A stretch of 64,000 nt of DNA from an uncultured Steroidobacter sp. (GCF_937958065.1 NZ_CALFXI010000100.1:124001-188000), one strand, 5' to 3'; positions 1 through 8,864 are shown, counted from the first letter of the stretch. Numbers and translations are program-made. Notes: generated by a model from the sequence alone, not told the origin.

Positions 1-1014
1 ATCGGCAACGAGGGCGACGTGCGGCTGATCGGCTACGGCAGCATGATGCTGGAGTCGGTCGTGGCGGTCATGGCGATGATCGCCGCGACACTGCTGCAGC
101 CGGGCGTGTATTTCGCGATCAATAGCGCACCGGGCGTCGTCGGCGCGACTGCCGAAGCCGCGGTCGCCACCATTACGAGCTGGGGCTTTCCGGTGACCGT
201 CGATCAGATGGCGTTCCTCGCCAGGGAAATGGGCGAGTCGACGCTGTTCGCCCGCACCGGCGGCGCCCCGTCGCTGGCGGTCGGCATGGCCAGCATTTTC
301 TCCAGTGCGTTCGGCGAGAGCATGCTGGCGATCTGGTACCACTTCGCCATCATGTTCGAAGCGGTCTTCATTCTGACCACGCTCGACGCCGGCACGCGTG
401 TCGGCCGCTTCATGCTGCAGGATGCACTCGGCCATGTGTGGAAGCCCATGGGCGAAACCTCGTGGTACCCGTCCGTGCTGCTCACCAGCGCTCTGGTGGT
501 CGCCGGCTGGGGCTACTTCCTGTACATCGGCGTGGTCGATCCGAATGGCGGCATCAACATCCTCTGGCCGCTGTTCGGCATCGCCAATCAGCTGCTGGCC
601 GGCATCGCGCTGAGCGTCGCGACCGGCATCCTGATCAAGCAGGGCAAGCTGCGCTACAGCTGGGTCACCGCAGTGCCGCTGGCCTGGCTGGCGATCGTCA
701 CGACCTCGGCGACGTGGCAGAAAGTGGTCTCCAGCGACCCGCGCGTCGGCTTCCTGGCAGCGGCGGACCAGATGGCGGCCAGGCTGGCTGCCGGCGCGAT
801 GCCGCCCGAACAGGCTGCGGTCGCGCCGCAACTGATCTTCAATCAGCGCCTCGATGCGGTGCTTGCGGTAATGCTGTCGGCGATTCTCTGGGTTGTCATC
901 GGCGACATGGTGCGTGTTAGCCTGCGCGCCATTCGTGGCGAGCCGGTGCCCCCGAACTCGGAGGCGCCGCATGTCCACGTCAACAGCATCAAGATCGGCG
1001 CGGAGGCAGCATGA
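1..1014 (+). CDS. cstA: CstA-family carbon starvation transporter, C-terminal part
   Basis: The reading frame is open from the first base, so the N-terminal half lies outside the window. The visible ~337 residues form several membrane helices and match the C-terminal half of CstA. The recognisable stretches are WYHFAIMFEAVFILTTLDAG, GRFMLQD, GVVDPNGG and LWPLFGIANQLLA, all typical of CstA/BtsT peptide and pyruvate importers of the inner membrane. The stop overlaps the leader of a YbdD/YjiX protein two bases downstream, the pairing known for cstA-ybdD and btsT-yjiX. Family membership is secure; the substrate (peptides or pyruvate) cannot be read from this fragment. Confidence 0.93.
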   Translation: MGNEGDVRLIGYGSMMLESVVAVMAMIAATLLQPGVYFAINSAPGVVGATAEAAVATITSWGFPVTVDQMAFLAREMGESTLFARTGGAPSLAVGMASIFSSAFGESMLAIWYHFAIMFEAVFILTTLDAGTRVGRFMLQDALGHVWKPMGETSWYPSVLLTSALVVAGWGYFLYIGVVDPNGGINILWPLFGIANQLLAGIALSVATGILIKQGKLRYSWVTAVPLAWLAIVTTSATWQKVVSSDPRVGFLAAADQMAARLAAGAMPPEQAAVAPQLIFNQRLDAVLAVMLSAILWVVIGDMVRVSLRAIRGEPVPPNSEAPHVHVNSIKIGAEAA

Positions 1015-1015
1015 C

Positions 1016-1204
1016 ATGCAACGACTGAGATCCTTCTTCGGCCTGGCCTGGAGCATGATTCGGTCGCTCGCGACGGATGACGCTTACGACAAATATCTCG
1101 CTCATCATGCGCACGCGCACGCCGGCTCGCCGCCGATGAGCCGGCGCGCCTTCTACCTCAAGCAACAACAGTGCAAGTGGACCGGAGTGTCACGCTGCTG
1201 CTGA
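1016..1204 (+). CDS. YbdD/YjiX family small protein
   Basis: This is a 62-residue protein with the YbdD/YjiX family signature: a YDKYLAHH-type segment, then SRRAFYLKQQ, ending in GVSRCC with two terminal cysteines. The ATG is preceded by GGAGG about nine bases upstream, placed inside the end of the CstA gene. Members are almost always encoded directly after CstA or BtsT and are thought to support that transporter, but the mechanism is not established. The one-base gap to the transporter stop indicates translational coupling. Confidence 0.9.
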   Translation: MQRLRSFFGLAWSMIRSLATDDAYDKYLAHHAHAHAGSPPMSRRAFYLKQQQCKWTGVSRCC

Positions 1205-1211
1205 GTCCCAT

Positions 1212-2528
1212 GTGACCGACATCAACGCCGACAGCTGGAGCTGGAATCGACTCACCCGTGGCGAGCCGACGCTCTGGTTGAACCCGGGCCGGCCCATCCC
1301 GCATCAAACGGCGCCCACCCTCGGCCTGGCTGAGGTTCAGGCTGCTCGGGATCGATGGCAACGTTACGCCCCGCTGCTGCGAGCGTTGTTCTCGGATCAG
1401 GTGCCGAACGGCATCATCGAGTCGCCGCTCGTCGCCGTCCCCAGGCTTGCCGCGCGCTTTCTGCCCGAGGCCCATCGCCACGCCAGCGCTCGCCTTTTCG
1501 TGAAGGCCGATCATGCGTTGCCGGTGGCTGGCAGCGTCAAAGCTCGCGGCGGAATATTCGAAGTGCTGTGCCTGGCCGAGCGTGTGGCGCTCGCCGAGAA
1601 ACTGATCGGCGATCGAAGGGACGATTACAGCAAGCTCGCGTCAACCGCGGCCCGCGAGACCTTCGCAAAGTATCGCTTGCTCGTTGCGAGCACGGGCAAC
1701 CTCGGGTTCGCGGTCGGCACCATGGGTCGAGCGCTGGGCTTCGAAACGACCGTGCACATGTCGAGCGATGCCAAGGCGTGGAAGAAGGATCGCCTGCGCA
1801 AGATCGGCGCCATCGTCGTCGAACACGAGTCCGACTACACCAGCGCAGTCGCCGCTGCCCGTGCTGCGGCCGATGCCGCCGACAATGCGCACTTCGTCGA
1901 TGATGAGCAGTCGCTCGAGCTGTTTCTCGGCTATTCGGTGGGCGGGCTGCGTCTGGCCGAGCAATTGGCACAGCTCGACATCGAAGTCAGCGCCGCACGT
2001 CCGCTCTGCGTTTATCTTCCGTGCGGCGTCGGGGGCGCACCCGGCGGAATCCTGTTTGGATTGCGCGCCGTGTTCGGCGACAACGTCTGGGGCTTCTTCG
2101 CCGAGCCCACCGCATCGCCCTGCATGCTGATGCGCCTGATGTCACATCTGCCACCGGAAGCCTCGATTTACGATATCGGACTCGACAATCGCACCGAAGC
2201 CGACGGCCTCGCCGTCGGTCGCGCCTCCGAACTGGTCGTGGCCCTCGTGGGCGAACACATCAAGGGCGCCTTCACCGTCACCGACGATGAAATGTTCCGC
2301 TGGCTGGCCCGCGCATATCGCGAGGAAAACCTCCGCCTGGAACCTTCCGCCGCCGCCGGCTTCCCAGGCGCGCTTCAACACGTCTGGTCGTTATCGACGA
2401 CGCAAGCTCAGCGCGAGCGGCTCGAAGCGGCAACCCATGTCGTGTGGACGACCGGCGGCAGCATGGTGCCGGAGCAACAGTATCGATCGATGCTGCAACG
2501 AGGCCTGCAGCTGACGCAGCTCGATTGA
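1212..2528 (+). CDS. dsdA: D-serine ammonia-lyase (D-serine dehydratase)
   Basis: The enzyme deaminates D-serine to pyruvate and ammonia with pyridoxal phosphate in the cytoplasm. The 438-residue product has the usual family length. The PLP lysine lies in SVKARGG (Lys110), the substrate/cofactor loop STGN at about 160-163, and the glycine-rich phosphate-binding loop CGVGGAPGG at about 271-279. The start is GTG; an upstream ATG at 1210 is followed at once by a stop. The Shine-Dalgarno is weak and the gap to the YbdD gene is 7 bp, so coupling to the cstA transcript is likely. Producing pyruvate beside a CstA-type carrier is a sensible pairing, but that link is inference. No dsdC regulator is adjacent. 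Confidence 0.93.
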   Translation: MTDINADSWSWNRLTRGEPTLWLNPGRPIPHQTAPTLGLAEVQAARDRWQRYAPLLRALFSDQVPNGIIESPLVAVPRLAARFLPEAHRHASARLFVKADHALPVAGSVKARGGIFEVLCLAERVALAEKLIGDRRDDYSKLASTAARETFAKYRLLVASTGNLGFAVGTMGRALGFETTVHMSSDAKAWKKDRLRKIGAIVVEHESDYTSAVAAARAAADAADNAHFVDDEQSLELFLGYSVGGLRLAEQLAQLDIEVSAARPLCVYLPCGVGGAPGGILFGLRAVFGDNVWGFFAEPTASPCMLMRLMSHLPPEASIYDIGLDNRTEADGLAVGRASELVVALVGEHIKGAFTVTDDEMFRWLARAYREENLRLEPSAAAGFPGALQHVWSLSTTQAQRERLEAATHVVWTTGGSMVPEQQYRSMLQRGLQLTQLD

Positions 2529-2531
2529 ACA

Positions 2532-2561
2532 GCTTCGAGGTCACGACCGTGACCTCGAAGC
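2532..2561. terminator. Perfect hairpin between convergent genes
   Basis: A 13-bp perfect inverted repeat (GCTTCGAGGTCAC / GTGACCTCGAAGC) with a GACC loop sits between the convergent dsdA and molybdenum hydroxylase genes. No run of T follows on either strand, so it is not a canonical intrinsic terminator. Its place suggests a shared transcript-end structure. Confidence 0.55.
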
Positions 2562-2569
2562 CCGAGACT

Positions 2570-4735
2570 TCAGACCACGAATCCCTGCCTGGTGATCGGC
2601 AGCTTTCTGAGCCGCTTCCTGGTCGCCGCATGGATCGCATTGCAGACCGCCGGCGCCACCAGCGCGACCGAGGGCTCACCCATGCCGCCGGGCTTTTCGC
2701 CGCTGTTCAGCAGGTGCACTTCGATCGCCGGCGTTTCATTGATTCGCAGCAGCCGATAGGTGTCGAAGTTCTGCTCCTGCACCTTGCCGTTCACGACGTT
2801 GATTTCGCTGAACAGCGCCGCGGTCAAACCGAACACGATGCCGCCTTCGGCCTGCGCCTGAACGATGCCGGGATTCACCATCTGGCCACAGTCGATGGCA
2901 CAGACGATGCGGTGAACCTTGAGCTTGTTGCCATCCAGCGAGATCTCGGCGACTTGAGCCAGGTAGGAATCGTAGCCGGACATCAAAGCCACGCCCTGAT
3001 AACGCCCTGCGGGCGGATGTCCCCAGTTCGCCTTGCGAGCGGCGGCATCCAGCACTGCCAGCCAGCGGGGCTGCCTGGCCAGCAACGAACGACGGAAATC
3101 GACCGGATCCAGCTGCACTTCGGCCGCCAGCTCGTCCATGAAGCTTTCGATGGTGAAGCAGTTGAGCGCATGACTCACCGAGCGCCAGTAGCCAACATCG
3201 AGCCCGACCTCGTGCTGCACATAGTCGATGTACAGATTGGGCACGTCGTAAGGAAAGTTGTGTGCCGCCTCGATCGCAAACGGATCGGGCGTTCCCTGCG
3301 GCACGGCGCCCGGCGCCCAACGTGCCGTCACGGATGGTGCGACCAGATGCACTTTCACCGTATTCAGCCGGCCATTGTCGTCGAATGCCGCAGACAGTGT
3401 GTTGCGAGCGGGCGGGCGATATTTGTCATGCGTCGTATCGTCCTCCCGCGTCCACAACAACTTCACCGGCTTGTTGACGGCCTTGGCACATTCCACCGCG
3501 GCGGGCACGAAATCGACATCCAATCTGCGGCCGAAGCCACCGCCGAGGAACGTGGTGTGCACGAACACCTTCTCCGGCGGCAACCCCGCAGCTTGCGCTG
3601 CCGCCGCCTGCGCCATCCCTTGCACTTGCGTGGGCGCATACACATGGCAGCCATCGTCGCGAAACTCGACCGTGCAGTTCTGCGGCTCCAGCGTCGCATG
3701 CGCGAGCATCGGCAGCTCATAAGTGGCCTCGACGCGCCGGCGGTTCGCTTTCCAGCCCGCATCGACATCGCCTTCCTTGCGAACGTCCAGGCCCTTGCCG
3801 CTCGACGCCGTCTTCAATCCGGCATAGATGGATGCATTGGTGAGCTTCGCCGCGGCGCCCGGATTCCACTGAATGTCCAGCGCATCGCGCGCGGTCTTCG
3901 CTTGCCACCACGTGTCAGCGACCACGGCTACGCCCGAGGATGTTTGCAACACCTCCCGCACTCCGGGCATCGCCTTCGCTTTGTCGGCGTTGAAACTTTT
4001 CACCGTACCGCCCAACTGCGGCGGCTGCGCGAGTGCCGCGTACAACATGCCAGGCAAGCGCATGTCGATGCCGAACTGCGCACTGCCATCCACCTTCGAT
4101 GGCGTGTCCAGCCTCGGCAAGGTCTTGCCGATGTACTTGAAGTCGTTGTGACCCTTGACCCGAACATTCTCGGGCGCGGGCAGCGCCGCAGCGGCTTCGG
4201 CCAGCTCGCCGAAGGAAGCTCGACGAGATGTAAACACCACGTAGCCGTCCGCAACCGTGCATGACTGCGGTGGCGCGCCCCATTGTTTCGCGGCAGCCGC
4301 AATCAGGCGCGTGCGTGCTTCCGCACCGGCCATTCGAATCTTGTCCCATGCTTCGCGAACACTGGTGCTGCCGCCGGTGGCTTGTACGCCGAGCAGCTTG
4401 TTCACGTATTCGTTTCCAGGCGGCGCGAATTCAACTTTGATGGTCGTGGGCTCGACACTCAGTTCTTCGGCGAGCAGCGTCGGCAGCGCGGTGTACACGC
4501 CCTGCCCCATTTCGGATTTGTCACAAAACATGGTGATCGAGCCATCGGTGCCGATCTGCAGCCAGGCGTTCGCCTTGATGAGCTTCGGCGGCCCGGACGA
4601 CACTGCGACTTCTTCCGGTTTGCTACAGCCCGGCAAGTAACAGGCGATGACCAGACCGCCCGCGGCAGTCGCGGTCGACTTCAGGAAGCCGCGGCGCGAC
4701 AGCTCACCGGTGAGAGAACGAGATGAAGTAGTCAT
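2570..4735 (-). CDS. Molybdopterin-binding subunit of a xanthine dehydrogenase-family (isoquinoline 1-oxidoreductase beta-like) enzyme
   Basis: A 721-residue large subunit of a periplasm-targeted molybdenum hydroxylase. It begins with a twin-arginine signal (SRRGFLK, residues 13-19) followed by a hydrophobic stretch and a cysteine. The aldehyde oxidase/xanthine dehydrogenase molybdopterin-binding fold follows, with GGGFGRR-type binding motifs in the middle. The likely catalytic glutamate is in GMGEPS near residue 687. It starts one base after the stop of the [2Fe-2S] subunit gene. Together they match IorAB-type enzymes, which hydroxylate N-heterocycles or oxidise aldehydes. The Tat signal and lack of an FAD subunit also fit this group. 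The substrate is not determinable. No cytochrome c subunit or XdhC-type maturation factor lies nearby. Confidence 0.9.
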   Translation of the reverse strand: MTTSSRSLTGELSRRGFLKSTATAAGGLVIACYLPGCSKPEEVAVSSGPPKLIKANAWLQIGTDGSITMFCDKSEMGQGVYTALPTLLAEELSVEPTTIKVEFAPPGNEYVNKLLGVQATGGSTSVREAWDKIRMAGAEARTRLIAAAAKQWGAPPQSCTVADGYVVFTSRRASFGELAEAAAALPAPENVRVKGHNDFKYIGKTLPRLDTPSKVDGSAQFGIDMRLPGMLYAALAQPPQLGGTVKSFNADKAKAMPGVREVLQTSSGVAVVADTWWQAKTARDALDIQWNPGAAAKLTNASIYAGLKTASSGKGLDVRKEGDVDAGWKANRRRVEATYELPMLAHATLEPQNCTVEFRDDGCHVYAPTQVQGMAQAAAAQAAGLPPEKVFVHTTFLGGGFGRRLDVDFVPAAVECAKAVNKPVKLLWTREDDTTHDKYRPPARNTLSAAFDDNGRLNTVKVHLVAPSVTARWAPGAVPQGTPDPFAIEAAHNFPYDVPNLYIDYVQHEVGLDVGYWRSVSHALNCFTIESFMDELAAEVQLDPVDFRRSLLARQPRWLAVLDAAARKANWGHPPAGRYQGVALMSGYDSYLAQVAEISLDGNKLKVHRIVCAIDCGQMVNPGIVQAQAEGGIVFGLTAALFSEINVVNGKVQEQNFDTYRLLRINETPAIEVHLLNSGEKPGGMGEPSVALVAPAVCNAIHAATRKRLRKLPITRQGFVV

Positions 4736-4736
4736 G

Positions 4737-5270
4737 TCAGGTGCCCTCCTTCGCCGTCCGGGCAGCAGAAGGCTGCGCCAGGGAAGTCGTGCGGCTCAGG
4801 GAATCCGGCGGCGCACCGGCAGCGATCGCGGCGGCCTTATGGATCGCCTTGCGAATGCGCGGATAGGTTCCACAGCGACAGATGTTGCCGCTCATCGCAG
4901 CGTCGATGTCCGCATCCGACGGCTTCGGATTCTGCTTCAGCAGCGCCGCCGCCGACATGATCTGTCCGGACTGGCAGTAACCGCATTGAGGCACGTCGAT
5001 TTCGATCCAGGCCTGCTGCACCGGATGACTGCGATCCGGCGACAAGCCTTCGATGGTGGTGATCGCCCGGCCGGCGACGCTGTCGAGCGGCGTGATACAG
5101 GCGCGAGTCGGCGCGCCGTCGACGTGAACGGTGCAGGCTCCGCATAGCGACATCCCGCAGCCGTATTTGGTCCCCGTCAGCCCCAATGAATCCCGGAGCA
5201 CCCAGAGCAGCGGCGTATCCCCCGCCACTTCCACCTCGCGTGGCTGACCATTAACCGTGAGCTTGATCAT
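4737..5270 (-). CDS. [2Fe-2S] subunit of the isoquinoline 1-oxidoreductase-like enzyme
   Basis: The 177-residue electron-transfer subunit has two [2Fe-2S] domains. Cys38, 43, 46 and 58 (CGCGMSLCGAC...C) form the plant-ferredoxin-type cluster. Cys96, 99, 131 and 133 (CGYC...CRC) form the helical-domain cluster. I chose ATG at 5270 because GTGAGG just upstream is a good ribosome-binding site; a GTG start five codons earlier would bury it. The C-terminal tail beyond the second domain (about residues 150-177) is Ala/Ser/Thr-rich and not conserved in type. It is the first gene of the operon and probably travels with the Tat-exported large subunit, having no signal of its own. Confidence 0.9.
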   Translation of the reverse strand: MIKLTVNGQPREVEVAGDTPLLWVLRDSLGLTGTKYGCGMSLCGACTVHVDGAPTRACITPLDSVAGRAITTIEGLSPDRSHPVQQAWIEIDVPQCGYCQSGQIMSAAALLKQNPKPSDADIDAAMSGNICRCGTYPRIRKAIHKAAAIAAGAPPDSLSRTTSLAQPSAARTAKEGT

Positions 5271-5440
5271 GTTTGAAATCCTCACCGGCTTGGAGTTGTA
5301 CGATGGGAATATAGGCCTGTGCGCGCAAATTCACACTCCGTATTCCTGCATCGCAAAAGCCGCAACTGATCGGCGTCGCTGAACGAACAGGTCCGGACGA
5401 ATCCGTTGTCTCCAGGCCGCGACGTTTCATGTCGGAATGT

Positions 5441-5469
5441 TTGACACGTTTTAGCGGCCTGTGTAATTA
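5441..5469 (+). promoter_or_regulatory. Probable sigma70 promoter of the bactofilin operon
   Basis: A consensus -35 box TTGACA (5441-5446) is followed after 17 bp by TAATTA (5464-5469), about 35 bases before the bactofilin start. A GAGGAG ribosome-binding site is at 5489-5494. The -10 match is only partial. Confidence 0.55.
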
Positions 5470-5503
5470 ACCGCAGCTCGTTCAACTTGAGGAGTGTGCC
5501 GAT

Positions 5504-5974
5504 ATGGCGTTGTGGAAAGATCAGTACGGCAGGGAACAGAACACACCCGATCCCGCGCCGGAAAAGACCGTGGCGACCGTCGCGAGCGTCGAGTCGGCCC
5601 GGACCGCCGCGCCAGCGGCCCGCCCCGCCGCCGCTGCCGAGAGCAAGGAATCCGTGCTGGCCGCCGGCCTGACCATCGAAGGCAAGATCGAAGGCTCGGG
5701 CAACGTGCGCGTCGCCGGCAACTTCAAAGGCGATGTGCACGTGCAGGGCAACCTGACCATCGAGCAGGGCGCCAAGATCACCGGCAGCGTTCGCGCCAAC
5801 ACCGTCATCGTCGGCGGCGAGCTGGAAGGCAATATCGATGCGGCCACCCGCGTCGAGCTGCTGCAGACCGGCGTGCTCAACGGCGACCTGAAGGCTGGCT
5901 CGCTCACGGTGGCGGCCGGCTCACGCATGCGAGGTCGGGCCGAATTCGGCTGGGATGAGAAGGGCGGTAAGTAA
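5504..5974 (+). CDS. Bactofilin family (polymer-forming cytoskeletal) protein
   Basis: A 156-residue bactofilin. After a disordered Ala/Pro-rich N-terminal tail (about residues 10-48) comes the right-handed beta-helix core, visible as short Gly-centred repeats such as GKIEGSGNVRVAGNFKGDV and GGELEGNI. Bactofilins self-assemble without nucleotides into membrane-associated filaments. In other bacteria they recruit cell-wall enzymes, stalk or chromosome-partitioning proteins. Here the next genes are a zinc-ribbon protein and a histidine phosphatase, so no specific partner is evident. A good GAGGAG site precedes the ATG. Confidence 0.9.
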   Translation: MALWKDQYGREQNTPDPAPEKTVATVASVESARTAAPAARPAAAAESKESVLAAGLTIEGKIEGSGNVRVAGNFKGDVHVQGNLTIEQGAKITGSVRANTVIVGGELEGNIDAATRVELLQTGVLNGDLKAGSLTVAAGSRMRGRAEFGWDEKGGK

Positions 5975-5979
5975 CACCG

Positions 5980-6339
5980 ATGCCCTCGATAGGTCCGGGA
6001 CGCGCGGCCGCCTACGGCAAAACGCGCGTCTGCCCGCATTGCAAGTCGACCATTCTCGAAAGCGCCAGCATCTGCCCGGCGTGCAAGCATCACTTGCGCT
6101 TCGATCCCAAGGCCATCGCCGAACGCAAGGCGCAGGCCACGTTCTCGGCCTTGCGGGTCGAAGGCGGGTTCCGGCATCCGGCCGAAGGCGAGCCTTGGGA
6201 ATATTCGATCGTCATCTCGGTACGCAACGACCGCGGCGAGGAAATCGAGCGCAAGGTGGTGGGTGTAGGCGCGCTCGGTGCCAACGAGGGCAGAACCGTC
6301 ACCCTGTCCGTGGACGTGTATAAGCCGCCCGAGAAATAG
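5980..6339 (+). CDS. Zinc-ribbon protein of unknown function
   Basis: A 119-residue protein with an N-terminal zinc ribbon (CPHC...CPAC, roughly residues 19-36), a short charged linker, and a C-terminal domain of about 65 residues. That domain is predicted to be beta-rich and resembles an immunoglobulin-like or FxLYD-type fold (WEYSIVISVRN...GRTVTLSVDVYKPP). It starts 5 bp after the bactofilin stop, so the two are almost certainly cotranscribed and it may assist bactofilin assembly; that is inference. I do not recognise a named family. Confidence 0.75.
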   Translation: MPSIGPGRAAAYGKTRVCPHCKSTILESASICPACKHHLRFDPKAIAERKAQATFSALRVEGGFRHPAEGEPWEYSIVISVRNDRGEEIERKVVGVGALGANEGRTVTLSVDVYKPPEK

Positions 6340-6353
6340 CGCAAACTGGCGTC

Positions 6354-6935
6354 ATGCCACGTTTGTATCTGGTCCGCCATGCCAAGCCGGCCGCCTCCTG
6401 GGGCGAAGACCCCGATCCGGGCCTCGATCCCACCGGCTTGAAGCAAGCGCAAGCCACGGCCGAAGAGCTGGCACGCTCCCTGTCTCGCCTGCCGCTCTAC
6501 TCCAGCCCGATGCGCCGCTGCCGCGAGACGGCGCAGCCGCTCGCGCAAATCTGGTTCTGCGACGTCGAGCCGATGGCCGCAGTCGCCGAGATCCCCTCGC
6601 CACCCATCCCGTTCTCCGCGCGACACGACTGGCTGATCACAGCGCTGCGCGGCACGTGGCAGCAACTGCACGACAATGCACCGGCGGGTTCGATCGATTA
6701 CCTGCAATGGCGTCGCGACCTGGTCGAATCATTGCTCGCCATCAAGCACGACTGCGTCATCTATTCTCATTTCATCGCCATCAACGCCGCGGTCGGCGCC
6801 GCACAGAAGACCGATGATGTCCAGTGCTTCCGTCCGGATCACGCCTCGGTGACCGTGATGAGCAACGACAGAAAACGCCTGCGCGTGATCGAGCTCGGCA
6901 GACAAGCCGATACGTTGGTGCTCGCCCGACAGTAA
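6354..6935 (+). CDS. Histidine phosphatase family protein
   Basis: A 193-residue cytoplasmic protein of the phosphoglycerate mutase-like superfamily. The N-terminal LVRHAKP carries the phospho-accepting histidine (canonical RHG, here RHA). SSPMRRCRETAQPL gives the second arginine motif, and the second catalytic histidine is probably in YSHFIAI. It lies 14 bp after the zinc-ribbon gene. A weak hairpin (CTGACA/TGTCAG, 6941-6959) follows the stop. The substrate (sugar phosphate, phosphohistidine or other) cannot be told. Confidence 0.85.
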   Translation: MPRLYLVRHAKPAASWGEDPDPGLDPTGLKQAQATAEELARSLSRLPLYSSPMRRCRETAQPLAQIWFCDVEPMAAVAEIPSPPIPFSARHDWLITALRGTWQQLHDNAPAGSIDYLQWRRDLVESLLAIKHDCVIYSHFIAINAAVGAAQKTDDVQCFRPDHASVTVMSNDRKRLRVIELGRQADTLVLARQ

Positions 6936-7030
6936 GGTGTCTGACACGCCCGCTGTCAGGCAAAAGACTCGTGACGCAGACCGTTGAATATTCTCCGCGC
7001 CGACCGGCGACCGGAATGTTACCGCCCACC

Positions 7031-7036
7031 TATAAT
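7031..7036 (+). promoter_or_regulatory. Consensus -10 box upstream of the DUF1993 gene
   Basis: A perfect TATAAT lies 47 bp before the start at 7083. No good -35 box is found at the usual distance, so the promoter is only partly supported. A GGAG ribosome-binding site precedes the ATG. Confidence 0.45.
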
Positions 7037-7082
7037 CCGCGGCGCTAAACCCAAAGAGCCCAGGGGGGCCGGAGATCACGTC

Positions 7083-7598
7083 ATGAGCCTGTCACTGTAC
7101 GACGCCTCGATTCCCACGTTCCTGCATACGTTGCGCAGCCTGAAAGCCATCCTGGAGAAAGGCATGGCGCACGCCGAGGCGCGCAAGTTCGATCCCAATG
7201 TATTCGTTTCGATGCGGCTGTACCCGGACATGCTACCGCTGAGCCGGCAGGTGCAGATCGCCAGCGACGCCGCCAAGGGTGCGGCTGCGCGACTGAGCGG
7301 CAGCGAGCCGCCGAAGTTCGAGGACAACGAGACCACCCTGGCCGAGTTGATCGCGCGCGTGACCAAGACCATCGATTACCTGGAAGGCTTCAAGCCCGAG
7401 CAGCTCGAGGGCGATGACAACCGCGTCATTACGATCAAGACGCCGCGCATGTCGTTCAACTTCAAGGCCGTGGATTTCGTGCGCCACTGGGCGCTGCCGA
7501 ACTTCTTCTTCCACGTCACGACCGCGTACGCGCTGCTGCGTCATGGCGGCGTGGAGATCGGCAAGTCCGATTTCCTGGGTCCCGTGCCCCAGGTCTGA
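7083..7598 (+). CDS. DUF1993 family protein
   Basis: A 171-residue protein of the DUF1993 family, whose members adopt a DinB/YfiT-like four-helix bundle. It begins MSLSLYDASIPTFLHTLRSLKAILEKG, split here as a typical DUF1993 N-terminus with the later stretch FFHVTTAYALLRHGG near the C-terminus. The start was set at 7083, after GGAG, rather than at earlier in-frame codons that would extend it into the promoter. It is a single gene with its own promoter and a strong terminator. The function is unknown; DinB-like folds often bind a metal or thiol cofactor, but I see no clear metal triad. Confidence 0.85.
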   Translation: MSLSLYDASIPTFLHTLRSLKAILEKGMAHAEARKFDPNVFVSMRLYPDMLPLSRQVQIASDAAKGAAARLSGSEPPKFEDNETTLAELIARVTKTIDYLEGFKPEQLEGDDNRVITIKTPRMSFNFKAVDFVRHWALPNFFFHVTTAYALLRHGGVEIGKSDFLGPVPQV

Positions 7599-7620
7599 TC
7601 GGTTCGCTCGGTTCGAGCAG

Positions 7621-7648
7621 AAGGGCCGGGATTCCACCCGGCCCTTTT
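7621..7648 (+). terminator. Intrinsic terminator after the DUF1993 gene
   Basis: A ten-base-pair GC-rich stem (AAGGGCCGGG / CCCGGCCCTT) with loop ATTCCA is followed by a T run, 22 bp after the stop codon. It separates the gene from the convergent ABC exporter operon. Confidence 0.85.
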
Positions 7649-7667
7649 ATTTGTTGCACGCGTGCGC

Positions 7668-8852
7668 CTAAACCGCTCGCAAGGCCATGGCTACGGGCAG
7701 GCGTGCGGCCCGCATGGCAGGGAACAGACCGCCGAGCACGCCGATGATGCAGGCCCAGACGACGCCGAGAATCATCAGCGGCGGACTGACCGCCAGCTCG
7801 AACACCATCTGCCCCATTCCGCCGCCTGAGGTGCTCACGGTATTGCCATTGAAGAACAGCCATGCGATCAGCGCGCCGATGACGCCGCCGATCAGAGCGA
7901 GCACCAAGGCTTCCGCCAGCACCGACACCACCATGGCCGTGGAACCGAATCCCAACGCACGCAAAGTGGCGATCTCTTGCAAGCGAGCGCTCACCGCCGA
8001 ATACATGGTGTTCAGTGCCGCGAACACCGCGCCCACGGCCATGATGCCGCCGACGACGTAAGCGATCACCGAAATGATCGTGCTCATGGTCTTCGATTGT
8101 TGCTGGTAATACTCGCGCTCTCGTATCACATCCACGGCCAGCGCCGGATTGGCGCTCAGTGAATCCTTGAACGCCTGGAACGCCGAGGGCGATTCGAGCA
8201 ACGCAGTCACACTCTGAAACGCACCGCGCTGATCGATGGAGATCAACGTTTCCGCATACGTCATCAGTGACGACTCGTGCGCGTCGCCGCCCGTCTCGAA
8301 CACTCCGACGACGGTCCAGTTTGCACCCCGCGAATTCACCACGTCACCGACATTCAGACCTTTGAACTGCGAATGCGCGGCCTTGCCGACGATCACCTCG
8401 GTGACCGCGGGCTGAAACATCCGCCCTTCGATGATCTTCAGCTCGGGACGCACTTCGAGCATCTTGGGACCGACACCGCGCAGGATCACATTGATCTCGG
8501 CATCATCCTGCTTCTTGCGCAGGCTCAGGATGCGCATGGTCTCGGCGGACGTGATCGGGTTGCCGTCGGCGTCGCGCTTGATGCCCTCAGCGTCGAGGAT
8601 CAACTTCGCCGAGTTGCGGTCCAGTGCGCTCGAGGTCTCGGCGATCGAGCCGTTGCGCATCACGATGGCGCGATCATCACGCCCGGTGCTCTGCATGGTA
8701 CGGATCAGGCCAGTCGACATGGCCAGCACGGAGACGAGCACCGCCACGACCCCGGCAATACCAATGACCACGACCAGAGACGTGCTCACCCGCTGCGGCA
8801 GGCTGCGAAAGTTCATTGCGGTGACGGCGCCGATCTGACGGAACATTTTCAT
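7668..8852 (-). CDS. ABC transporter permease (MacB/FtsX type), second permease
   Basis: A 394-residue inner-membrane permease with FtsX topology: one N-terminal helix, a large periplasmic MacB-like core domain (about residues 45-255), and three C-terminal helices. It is the last gene of a three-gene operon encoding an ATPase and two non-identical FtsX permeases. Such a heterodimer resembles LolCDE or DevAC/MacB-type mechanotransmission exporters. The lipoprotein-releasing signature of LolC/E is not evident. No membrane-fusion (HlyD/MacA) gene is adjacent. The substrate is unknown. Confidence 0.87.
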   Translation of the reverse strand: MKMFRQIGAVTAMNFRSLPQRVSTSLVVVIGIAGVVAVLVSVLAMSTGLIRTMQSTGRDDRAIVMRNGSIAETSSALDRNSAKLILDAEGIKRDADGNPITSAETMRILSLRKKQDDAEINVILRGVGPKMLEVRPELKIIEGRMFQPAVTEVIVGKAAHSQFKGLNVGDVVNSRGANWTVVGVFETGGDAHESSLMTYAETLISIDQRGAFQSVTALLESPSAFQAFKDSLSANPALAVDVIREREYYQQQSKTMSTIISVIAYVVGGIMAVGAVFAALNTMYSAVSARLQEIATLRALGFGSTAMVVSVLAEALVLALIGGVIGALIAWLFFNGNTVSTSGGGMGQMVFELAVSPPLMILGVVWACIIGVLGGLFPAMRAARLPVAMALRAV

Positions 8853-8864
8853 GAGCGCCTCCGA

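Noticed and set aside
2444..4264. 606-codon open frame on the plus strand
   Set aside because: It lies antisense to the molybdenum hydroxylase gene; its composition is Arg/His-rich and no domain is seen.
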